A stretch of DNA of 64,000 nucleotides. Origin: Akebia trifoliata. Taxonomy: Eukaryota > Streptophyta > Magnoliopsida > Ranunculales > Lardizabalaceae. Both the position numbers and the translations under genes were made by a program. Of the stretch, positions 44,701 to 57,000 are shown one piece after another; the stretch's first letter is position 1, and every line of letters starts with the position of its first letter. Under the pieces are notes generated by a model. The model worked only from the letters and a program-made list of their open reading frames with translations. It was not told the origin of the DNA and did no database searches. The stretch covers positions 20,466,586 through 20,530,585 of the forward strand of contig CM030707.1 in NCBI GenBank assembly GCA_017979445.1, written 5' to 3'.

Positions 44701-47700
44701 CAAACCTTCGCTAAGGCAAGTCCCGTTGTTACAGTGTGGAGAACGGAGGCTAAGAAAGATAAGGACTATGCGACATGGCTGGCCTGCCAAACAGACCCAA
44801 AGGGAAAGAAAGAGATTATAACAATCTTAAAATTAAACCTTAAAAAAAAAAAAAAAAAAAGGGAAAAAACGTATGGAATCGAGGAGTTCGAGAAATACAG
44901 GGAAAAAAGCAAAATCATTCAATTTGGAAACCGTTACCCCCTAGTACATATGAGAAATATCCAAATACCCCTAATTAGATTCACTCACAGTTTATGTTGA
45001 CCCATCATTTGAGCAAGCAACACCAGTAATGACAGATACACGCATGGAGCCTGAAGGAACGGAATGTGACCTAATCTAGTAGCACAATTAGCATAGGCAT
45101 CATGGGCTGAGGCTTAAGAAACAAAGGTAAAGACATTTGAATCTGAACCAGGCTCACCAATAGTTGTTGACCCAGTGCCAGGTGATTCATTCATATTAAT
45201 AATCAATTTATGCTAAAACATATCGAGATTGGTTGAGCCAACTCTAAATCTTTGGGATAAGGCTTTGTTGGTGGTGGTGGCGGAAGGGTCAAAAGAGTAC
45301 GTTGTAAGGCATTTTTGGGGAAGGACATGAAGTTTTTTTTTGTATTAATGGAGCAAGTAATCCGTTTTGGATCCCCCCCGGTACCCCATTTTGTTTTGCT
45401 TTAACTGTTTCCACCCATGCTCTTGAGGGTATTCATCTTACTCTTTTAGGATATTCAACTTCATTATTTTTTCTAATTGGGGTTGCAATAAACCTTCATG
45501 GAACATGCCCAAACCATCTCAACCACCTATATCTTAGTTTATCGCATACTGGATCCACTCCAACATTTTTCCAAATGAGTTTTACCCTAATTTTATCTTA
45601 GTTTTTCCAAATGCATTTTTCCAATCATCCATCTTAATATCCACATATCTACTATGCTTAATTTATTAACATGATACTTCTTAACAACACAATATTCAGT
45701 TTCATAAAGAATAGTTGGTCTTACAATCATTGTAGCGATCGGATTCTCGATTTGGGCCCCATGAGAACCCAATCTGTGATATGTGAGTTCGAGTTGCCAC
45801 CATAACTTCTTCAATTGTAGATGGCCAAAAAAATTCCCTTAAAAAACAAAAGTCCTTTGCACTTTTCATTCAATATTTGACTCTAATCTAATCTGTAAAT
45901 CAACACTTCCGGTAAGGGGGACTGATTAAGGAAAACGGAAGGTATTAGGCACCATTTCCCCTCCAAAGATTGTTACATGACTTCACCTCTCAAAAATATT
46001 TGATTTAAAAATTAATTTTCATTAACAAGAAGAAGAAGCAAGTAGGTAAAATTCAATATGCTACCACTATTGTTAACAAGAAATTAGGCTCAAAATCTTT
46101 CTTAACAGGTCTGGGATGAGTTCAAATTTTTATGTAAGGATCGGGACTCTTGGAGGAATAATTAAAAATTGGCAAAGTGTTAATCAGATTGCTAGATTTT
46201 GAGATGTGGATGTAACAATACATTTCCAGAAATATCGTTTTAAAGAAAAATGATCTAACAGTCTAATTCTTAAATATCTCCTTGACAAGTTGCAGCTACG
46301 TGCTGATTGCACACAATAACAGTCTATTGTAGTCAGTCCGGTATCACAAAGTCCGACCATTTGATCGTTAAGGGATTTGGTTCTACTTATCATAAAACCC
46401 TTGGACTCTAAAACTTCTATCCATAATTCTAGTTTGTTGATCTCCTATCTATTCTCATCAACTAAAACTACATCATCTACAAATAACATACACCAAAACT
46501 AGTTTTGGCTCTCTTGGCCCCACCAACCCCGTGAATATCTTAACTCTTGTTAGACCCATACACTTGGGGTGGAGGGGGCGGTGTTTCAAACAAAAGTGTG
46601 CCACAAAGCATTTCCAAAGGGACAAACATCATGCTTTTTAAGTTTTATTAGCCCATGGTCTTCTTAACATAGATGTTTGGGGGTAGTTTGCTAACCTTAG
46701 TATGTCTTTTTATTAAGTTTATATTATATAGATTGAAATTTAAGGGAGATAAAGTTACGAAAATTAGATTTTTAATTTTTTTTCTTTTAGGTTAATGGTA
46801 GCTTAAGTATTTTGCTCTTTAGGATTCAAAGACATCTTTATGCTATTTTATAGAAGCCTTTGAATAAAATTTACAGTTCTAGTTTCTTGCTTGAATGTTG
46901 AGGCATTCAACTTGGTGAATAAGGTACATCAAACTCCTCCAATTACTTCTTGGTTTACAGGCATAGTCACCAAAGTCGTCGACTTTTTAAAAAAATTGTG
47001 TTTAAATCACGATTTTAAAGATTGGCGATTAAATCACGATGTTTTGAAAAAGTCGCGATTTAAACGAAAGTTACGACTTAATCGTGATTTAAACACACAA
47101 AATGTGATTATCATTTTTTTTTTTTTTTGCTGAGCAATCTATTTTAAAAGGGTTTTTTCCCTTGGCGAATTATGCCCGAACCCCGACTTGGTGACTATGT
47201 TTACAAGTACAATTCTTAGTTCTTTCTTTTTTCTTCATTTTGCATAGGTTTCTTTGAATTTTTCTGTTTCTAAATACTGAATCAGCCCCTACCAATTGTT
47301 TCCTTTAGAGTCCCCACCCCCAACCAAAACTACCAAATCCTCTCCCAAATCAAACCACACTGTTGTTCAGCCCAAGCCAATCCCTAATTCTTAACCGAAT
47401 CTTTACTAATCCTCCCCTAAATCATCCCTACTTGTTGTCCAATAATTTACAGTAACTCCAGACTAGCCACAACCTATAAGAATACTTTCATCGAATCTCC
47501 TTTAAACTCATACTAAATCCAATTGTTTTTATTAATCTAACATTATTCCAACCCTAGACTTAATCTTAGGAACCTGATTTTTCCATAGCTTCCCAAATAT
47601 TATTAGATTAATACCTTAGGTTAGTTAGAAGTTCTATCTTCCATAAGTTCCTCAATTTAATATTTTAAATTCACCCTACAGGGACTAACACATTGTTCAA

Positions 47701-50700
47701 AGTTATTTGTTAGTTATTTATTAGAGTTCTCTTATTTGTTGTGGTAGAATCTAGTAGTTTATGATATTCATTATCCTTGCCAATTCCATCGTAATCTCAA
47801 AACCAACATCTTAGTTTTATAGTCTTGCATCAAACAACCCTTCTCCAAAGTGCAATTGGTGCAAACCATAACTCCCAATCCAATTCCTTCATAAGTGATG
47901 CTTACATAGAATGGTGAACGATTTCCTTAATTTATGATCAAAATTTTATATTAATTTGATTATTTAAGGATTAATTGGCTAATTTTATGGTTGTAAGTTT
48001 AGAAGGTTCAAAGTGGAAGAAACAAGCTAAAGATGGACTTTTGGGTACATTAAAAGGTCAAAGGGATGAAGAAATAATTTTGTAGGACAAAGGACAAAGA
48101 AAGAAGGAAAAATATAAAAAGAGATTCTCTCCCTAATTTGAATGTACCAAATCAAAATCCAACCAATTTCTCTTTTTAGCTTCACTCCAAGTTGTCTCTC
48201 TCCTTTATCCTTTCATATTTTTCTCTACCCTCAATCTATTCCATACATCCCATATTTTCTCTCCAAATCTTGGATCTCTCCTCTAATCTACAATCTCTAT
48301 TTAATTTCCTCTTCTCCAAAAACCATAATCTGCAACCCATTATTATACTCAAAATCTCTTATAGTTAATATTCATCTTCCGTAACCATAACCCAAATATT
48401 CTTTTTTCACCTATTTCTCCCAAATCTCTTCATTTTTTCCTAGATCTATCAAAGAAATCAAACAGAAAAGTGAAGGATCAAAGAAGACCTCAAAGTGAAG
48501 AAGATATCGAGTTGTACTCACATCCTCCCAACTTTCTTTTTGATTTTGTTATTTGTTTTAGCCAATAAAACAAATGTTAAATTTTAAGATGATCGGCTAA
48601 AAACTTTGTTAAGGTGAGAAGGGAAGCCATAGATTGTATTTAGATTTTTTATTGATAAATTAATGTTTTAATCTTCTTGAATTTATTATTTTATTGTCTA
48701 ATTAGATTTTAGATCTAATAATTTGATTATAAAATTATTTGATCTGATGTGTATTCCAATTACATCAGATGCTTGGAATTCCTTGTAGTAAATTAAGCCG
48801 TAAAATTGGTTAACAATAATAATTGATAAATTCTTTACTTTTATGAAAAACCTAATCGGTACGAATCTCAATTTTAGATTTTCTGATTAAATCAAATCTT
48901 TCTTCTTTCTTTGGCCCTTATCCTTTCTAAAATTATTTCTTCACCCAAAAGCCCATCTTTAACTTGTTTCTTCCACTTTGAACCTTCCAAACCTACAATC
49001 ATAAAATCAGCCAACTAATCCTTAAATAATCAAATTAATATAAAATTATGACCATAAATTAAGAAAATCGTCCATCATTATATGCAATCATCAATAGGCT
49101 TTGTTTATATCTTTAAATTTCCTTCATCATCCTTCGACCCATTATCCACCTTTCCATTACCAATCTTTCCTACTACCAATTTTGGACCGCAAATTTCTGA
49201 TGTTACAGGGGTCCACTATGGACCAACCTACCATGAAGTATTCAACTTTGCCACCCATCGACGTGACAAAATGTTCCAAATTACCTTTTTTTTGCTTGGT
49301 GGGGTTAGCAGTTTGCATAAGGAGGTTTGAACCTAAGACCTTGGGAACAACCTCCACAAGGTCTTACCACTTAGCATGTCTCCCCAAATCCCGTTCAACC
49401 AAGTTGTTCCCACGATACATCTTTAAGTTACATTCTGATCCATCTATCTGACTTGGTATAAAGAGTGTTCACTCCTCTCCTATCTTCACCTCAAGGATGG
49501 GTACATTGCAATTCAAGCACAAGAGCCGAGCAAACTCTTCTTCTATCTAAAATGAAGATTGTCACAAGAATCCAAAGGACCTGTAAATCTTCTGCATCCA
49601 AAACATAAACTGAAGGGATTCACAGTAATTCCATCCATAGCAACAAAATCACCAACAAGGTCTCCAATAAGCCAAACATAAAGGAAATTCAAAGATGAAA
49701 AGGAAGGCCATGAACCAATACCCCTCACAGACCGATTTCTCATCTCGAAAGATGCTCATTAACATCAAGCCACCATCATTGTATTACTACAATGAACCAA
49801 GTTGAATCTTAGATAGTCTAACACCACCTTATGGTAAAATAAAAGATGATAGAGAAACAAGGTGAGGGGAACCCATGATTACAGACAAGGCCAGAACAAA
49901 GTAGGACTTGGTTGAACATTTCCCAGGAATCTTGCATAATATCACAAAGTTACAAAATTCAAATTCGCTTAAGGTAGAATTTGGTTGAGAAGATCTGATC
50001 CTCCTGTTACAGACAAGGCTGGAACAAAGTAGGACTTGGTTCAACATTTCCCAGGACTCTCACAAACTATCACAAAGTTACAAAATTCAAGTTCCCTTAA
50101 GGTGGAATTTGGGGAAGAAGATCTGATCCTTGTCACCATATCAGTCAGCTACACATCCCCCCCCCCAATAGATGACTTGGTCCAAGGTAGTCAAACCAGG
50201 AATCTCCTGTTCATCCCTATTTTCTCAAGGGTTGCTACAACCAATAGATCCCTCACCAAAGACAGCTAACCAAATTTGTTTCAGCCCTTTGAGAGACAAT
50301 CATTCTATTTTGCCTAATTGACAATATCTGTAAGGTGTAAGAACAAACCTCTGCTATTCGATTTCAAATCCACCACCTTGGTTCCACTAGAGAGCAATGT
50401 TTTCCTCCACAAATGTTTTCTATTTTCCCATTGGATGCAACTTGTAGTGAATAGAACACCGCTTTCCTTTCTCTATTGCCAAAGCTATAAACTCCAGACC
50501 CCTCTACGGTACATAAAGATTTCCAATTGGATGCCACACCCATGAAGGATACTTCAATTTTTAGTGAGTCTAATACATGTATGTTGTATCGTGACAATAT
50601 CCTTAACATATTTGGGCACTGTCACAATGTCAAATTTTTTATTAATAACTTTGTGACGCGGAAAGAGAGCTCATTTTAATAGTCTTTTTGGTTTGAGGGG

Positions 50701-50978
50701 TTGTTTTCCAACATAGATGAGACCGTTTTCAACTCTTGGTTGGACTGGGGGTTGTTTTCAGCTTATAAACGCAGTCTTAGGAGTCTAATGCCTTATGCCA
50801 TATGTTTGGGTGTTTGGAAGGAGAGGAACAGGCACATCTTTGCACATCTTTGAGGACAAGGAGCTCTCTTTTCAAGATCTTTCTCGTTTAGTCGTTTTTA
50901 TTTTTTTAGGTGCAAGTCTTTAGAGTTTTTTTCTTATTTTTTTATTTTATTTTATTTCTTTCTTATTTTGTTTTTGTT

Positions 50979-51026
<48 letters not shown>

Positions 51027-54000
51027 GGGGTGGGGGGGAGGGAATAGGTGGTGAGCCTGGTAGCCTGTCTTTTTCTATTCTCATCGGGTTGGTCATCTCA
51101 ACCTCCCTTCTTAATCAAATTTTCATTAACCTATCAAACAAAAGGAGCAAACTTTTGCCCGTGAATGGCTGAGAATAAGGTTTACAGCTACTTTATATGG
51201 AATATCTAGTTGCCAAAGAAAAGAACACCAACAAAATTAAAATAAAAGCTAAATTAAGTACTTATAACAATTGAAAGAAGTTAAGGTATTATGTACGTTC
51301 ATATTTCGTAGTACCTACAGTTGATACAGTAATTTTCTTTGGTGAAATCTGAAATGGAAATCCCGTCATGACGGAGACAGCTTCCACTACGCAAGCATAG
51401 TTATTCAATGGCTCCCCCATTCCCTGCACACAGAACAACAATGCAATCCATTCACAACTTTATAAAACCAGTAATTATTATTTGCCCTAAAAATTATTAA
51501 GAGAAATGTTGTATGCTATATAACCTATAGGCATATCAAGCATCTGGCTTTATCTACTAACATAACTAATGAGAAGAAATAAAAAAGAAACATTTAAGTC
51601 CAGACAAAGAAGAATGGAATGAATCAGCCACTGGAAGTTGTTAAGCACAAAAATAACAGTTGTTTGGGGATTTGCTTACTAATAATTAAAATGGAACACA
51701 TCTTCCATTTTCAGTGTTTGCAAACAAATTTTAAAGAAGCAAACTATCAGAAGAATCCCATTATTCTGAATTTCCGTAACATCCAAGGTTCCCAAACGAC
51801 CAAAACAATACTTTAATTTAATTCCAAAAATTAAATATCAGGATGGTAGTCAAAACATTAAAATTTTCACTATTTCTATATATAAATAGGATTCATTCAG
51901 AAAATCCCCAAATATTTGGTATAATTTTACCCTGCCAAAGAGTTACAAAAAACAAGAGATGACAACAGGCTTCAGATTAGAGAGAATCTAACATTCTCTT
52001 ATTAGAATTTCTTTTAGGACCAAGAATAGTTCTGAAATACTCTTGAAACAGAATGGTGAAAAGGCCGAAAAAAAAAGGTTTCTAAACTAATAGGACATCG
52101 TAAGACTGTCACTACCACAGTCAAGGTCTGTAACGATTTTATGATTGGCACAAAGAAAAAAAATTCTCAGAGAAGAACTAATGCAGCAAACAAGTTGAAG
52201 AGCTTAAAACAATACCATGAAAACAACATTTCGTATGGGACATAAGCGAGAGGCATGGACCAATTGTTCAACAATTTCTCCTGATGATAGATTGTTTTTA
52301 AATCCCATGCTCCCAGTTGCACAGAACTTGCAACCCATTTTGCAACCCACCTGTAACAAAAAGAAGAGAAGAAATAAGAGCCTACCGTATTTTTATAATT
52401 ATAATTTTATTGTAACCAAGAAAAAAATACAACAGGCAGTCAAGATGCCCAACCTTAAAGAAAAGAAAAAGAAAAGAACACCTACTTCGCACACAACGAA
52501 TCCCATCTGAATATAAAATCCACAAAAAAATACACCCTTAAACTCTGGAAAAACTTTACATAAAAAAAAATAGCAACCCAAAAACATTTAATGTTAAACT
52601 CCTGGCTTGAGGATCTTGCTCGTTGGAAAACTCTCCTATCCCTCTCCAGCCACAGCCCCCAGCACACTGCAAATGGTAAAAATATCCACAGGACTTTCTT
52701 CCTTCCAGAGAACAAGGAAAGATCCAAACTTTGAAAGAGCGACAATACCGAACTTGGGACCAACCAAAAAACCTCAAACTGAGAAAAGAAATGGTACCAT
52801 AAGGATGAGAAAATAGCACAATGACCATAGCAAAATATGGTCCATATATCCCCATTTGATTTGCACAGAGAAACAAAAAAAAAAAGTTCGGTAACAAGAA
52901 GCCTCTTCTAATTAGATGATTAATTGTGGATAAGCTGTCGTGGTAGGCTAACCAAATAAAGAAACGGGATTTCGATGGAACTTTAGAACCCCAAATGAAT
53001 GCGGATAGGAAATGGTCAAGGTCAAGAGGAGGGACAAGTAAGGCTGAGGCGAGAGATCTAAAGCGAAAAGCAATTACCTTTAGTGCAAGTCCATTCCCTC
53101 TTGTCTCTTTTGAGACCTCCCAATGAGCATGATAAAGATGGTTAGTTAAGTCTACGAGTTCCTAAAACTCCCAATTATTGAAATCCCTCATGAAACCCAG
53201 ATCCGCCATAAGTTCACTTCCAACAATGTTCAAGAAAGCCGCATATGGCGAAGAAAGGGTTTAGAACATGTCAAACTAAGGGCATTTTGGGAATGAGAAG
53301 TTTTATCCCATGTTTCTTTGAATCAAGGAACCATTTTAAGAAATCATTTCAAGATATTATCCAGTCTATAGAATAAATGTCAAACTAGAGGCATTTTAAG
53401 AATTTGAACCTTCATCCCATTTCTTTCTAAACCATATTCTAGGCACACCAACAACTCCTAGAGCGTCACTTGACCAAGTCAAGGTAAAAAGATTCCAAAT
53501 CATTGTTGACTAAGATCTCTTATGCCCAGTAAAGAAAAGAAAAGCACATTATAAGTTGAAAACTCGAGAGAGAAGCTTAAGCAAACGTTAGGGCATAAGC
53601 AAAAAAAAAATTCGAAGCTCGTTAGGCTGAAACCCTGAAAAAGATGGTCTAAGCAAAAGCTAGGTCAAAAACCCAAAAGGGCGATTTAGGCAAAAATTAG
53701 GACAAAATCAAAAGAAAAATCTTCCTATATCAAAAACCTGAAAAGGCAATCTAAACATTAAGGCAAAAGGTTTGATTCCTTCAATGTTTACTAGCCCACA
53801 GAAAATTCACATCAGTACAATGTTGGAGCCCAAACTGACAAAAACTCAAGAGTCAACAAAATTATCCCAAAAGTACGACCACTTGACTAAATGATCCAAG
53901 AGGGAAAGGGCATACCGATTCCATTCATCAAAAGGGAAAATTTGAATTCAAATGTTAGTCAAAATCTTGATTCCATCTTGAGCATTTCAAAAGGAAAAAA

Positions 54001-57000
54001 AAGAAGGAAAAGATTGATTAGCTCAATATTGTGTATAAGCTAATCCTCGAAATCTTGAAGTTCAAAAGGCTATTACCATTTGATTTAGTGTGTCGGTCGA
54101 CTCTATGGTGTAACGTCTATCATCATGTTTTGATGCACACCACCAATTTGAAAGTCCACAATCTCCAATCCGAGCTCCACCTAAATAGGGTCACTTTTTG
54201 AGGAAAAGTCCATACAATCAATTTCAAAAATCCTACCCATTGGTACATCTTTACCATTCCAAGGTATCTAAATGTCAACAAAAATCTAACATGAGTGTTG
54301 TGGCAAGAAATCTTGATCTAGTGCAGATTGGTCATCATCACGAGCCCAGATATATCATGATCAAGTTTATCAAAAGAAGCCTCGACAACTCAGACCCCCC
54401 AAAGGAGGCTCTAATAAAATCTCTTCCATAAAGTTAGTTTCTTTTGAATTTTTCCATAAAGTTGGATCCATCTGAATTTTCCATAAAGTTGGGAGTTTGA
54501 ATCTCTTCCATAAAATTGGGCTCATTTGAAATTTCCTTTATAAAATTTGATCTTCTCCATAAAGTTGGACCATTCTAAGATTTTTCCATAAAGTTGGGTT
54601 CATTTCAATCTCTTCCGTAAAATTGGACTCTTTTGAAATTTTCTCCATAGAGTTGGACTCTTTTAAAATTTCCCATAAAGGTGGGTTTATCTCAATATTT
54701 TCCATAAAATTGAACTCATTGGAAAATTTCTCCATAAATTTATAATTTTCCATAGAATCATTTTAAATATTTTCCATGAAGTTGGAGACTCTTGAAATTT
54801 TTCCACAAAGTTGGATTCATTTTAAATCTTTTCCATAAAATTGGATCCTATAGAAATTTTTCCATAAAGTGGGATTCATTTAGTCGTGATAATCTAACTC
54901 CCCCCACATGGCATACTCAAAATACTCTCCTAATGTGGCATGTGCTAGAATCATAGAGTTTTGCCTCAGGATACACATCCACATAAATATGTGCAGTTGT
55001 GTATCCCGAGGCAAAAAGATCTATGGTTCTAGCGCATGCCACATCAGGAGAGTATTTTGAGTATGCCACTTGGGGGAGTCAAAAATCATTACTCATTTTA
55101 TTATTTCCCTTGAAGTTGGAACCTTTGGAAAATTTTCCATAAAGTTGAGTCATTCGAAATCTTTTCCATAAAGTAGGAATTGTTTGAACTTGTTCCATAA
55201 AGTTGGATTTATTTAAACTTTCCACAAAATTGGACTTCTTCCAAAAATTTCCAAAAAGTTGGATTCATTTTAAAATTTCACCATAAAGTTGGATTTCCTT
55301 AACGTTTTCCATAAAGATGGACTCATTTCCATAAAGTTGGACTTAATCAAAAAAAAATTCATAAAGTTGGACCTCTTTGAAGTTGGATTCATTTGAAAAA
55401 ATTTCAAATATTTTCAAAAAGTCGGATCCATTTGAATTTTCCATAAAGTTGGATTTCCTTGAATCTTTACCAAAATTGGAATTATTTGAAAATTTTCCAT
55501 CACGTTGGATGCATTCAAAATCTTTCCCAACAAAGTTGGAACGTATTCAAAATCTTCTCCATAAAGTTTGATTCCTTTAAAATTGTTCATAGAGTTGGAC
55601 TTATTTGATCTTTTTCATAAAGTTGGACCCTTATGAAGTTTTTTTTATAGAGTTAAAGACATGTTTAGAGTTTTTTCATAAAGTTGGACTTATTTAAAAA
55701 TTTTCCATAAAGTTGGATTTCTTTGAAGGTATCCCTTAAATCTGAATCCATTTGATTTTAGTTCGCAAATTTGAACTTCAATCTTTATGGTCCACAAATT
55801 TGGACTTTGGAATATCATGTCATCTCATGCATTCACTGCACACGTACATTGTTTGTGAGTTTTATCGACCTTCATTTTTCATCGTCGGTGAAAGAAGATC
55901 AATAAGACCTGATATTCAAATCTAGGAGAGTTCGCTCAAGTAAAGAGTTGCATATTTCTATATTATAGGGAAGAAAATATGATACCTGGGATGATATGCA
56001 AAGGGTTGCCCTTGGACCTCCAGGACGGGTTTTTCCAGCATATCTTCCCAAACGTGTATCGTATCTCATAATCACAGCCTCCACAAAAGCTCCATTCTGG
56101 CAATAATAACAATAACAATGACAGCAAATAAAATCATTCAAAGTAGTAAAAAACCAAAATGTAACTTCCTATTCTCCATATATAGCTCTCATAAGAAAAC
56201 ATTTAAAAAAAATGCTGGGCTAGATTGTAGAAGTGATAAAGAAATTGAGCTCGCAACAGATATGAGCATTAGTATACAGATTCATCCACTAATGCCAACC
56301 AGGGAACTTTAAATCAAATGCGGTGATACAAATATCTAGTTAACGGACAAACTGCTAGTGTGGATTAATATATATCACCAAGAAATACCAAAGCAAATGT
56401 GTTTAACCATTTAAAAATAAAAATAAAAAAATTCAAACCCTTGAATGATTAATTGGTTCCAGAGGACCTGTTATTGCGCATTAATCTATATATCACCAAG
56501 AAATCCCCCAGCGAATGATGCAAAGTTTTTTAACCGTTTTCAATAAATTACAAACCCTACCCTAGAATGATTGATTGATTGATACCAGTTTTGAGTTTCA
56601 CTTTTATGAATCACTAAAGAAGAGGTTGAGGTTAATTTCAAGAATTACTTGATAAAATTCTAACAACAACAACAACAACAATGGTCGATAGAGTACCTGC
56701 AACTTTATAAGAAGCTTGGTGGTGACGTTGTCGATGGATTCAACAACCGAGTGGAGGATTGAAGTTGTCGATCTGAATTTTGATTTAAGCAGAGTGTACG
56801 CAGATGAAGGCAAGGACGGCACTTTATCCAAATCATCATCATTAGGGTTTTGAAGAACATGTCTGCTCCATTGACAATTACCACACAAACAAAATACATA
56901 AATAAATAAATAAATCATTCAAGATTTTTTAGGGTTCTAGAGAGAGAAAAGGGGGTTTTACTTCCATATGATGGGGATGAAGTTGGTGTTTATTCCTGAT

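Noticed and set aside
44587..45000. 137-codon lysine-rich open frame as a novel gene
   Set aside because: No recognisable family, it runs through a long A-tract, and it lies on the opposite strand within intron 5 among repeats.
54425..55760. CRISPR-like array
   Set aside because: Units are contiguous and diverged without spacer structure, and this is a plant intron; it is a minisatellite.
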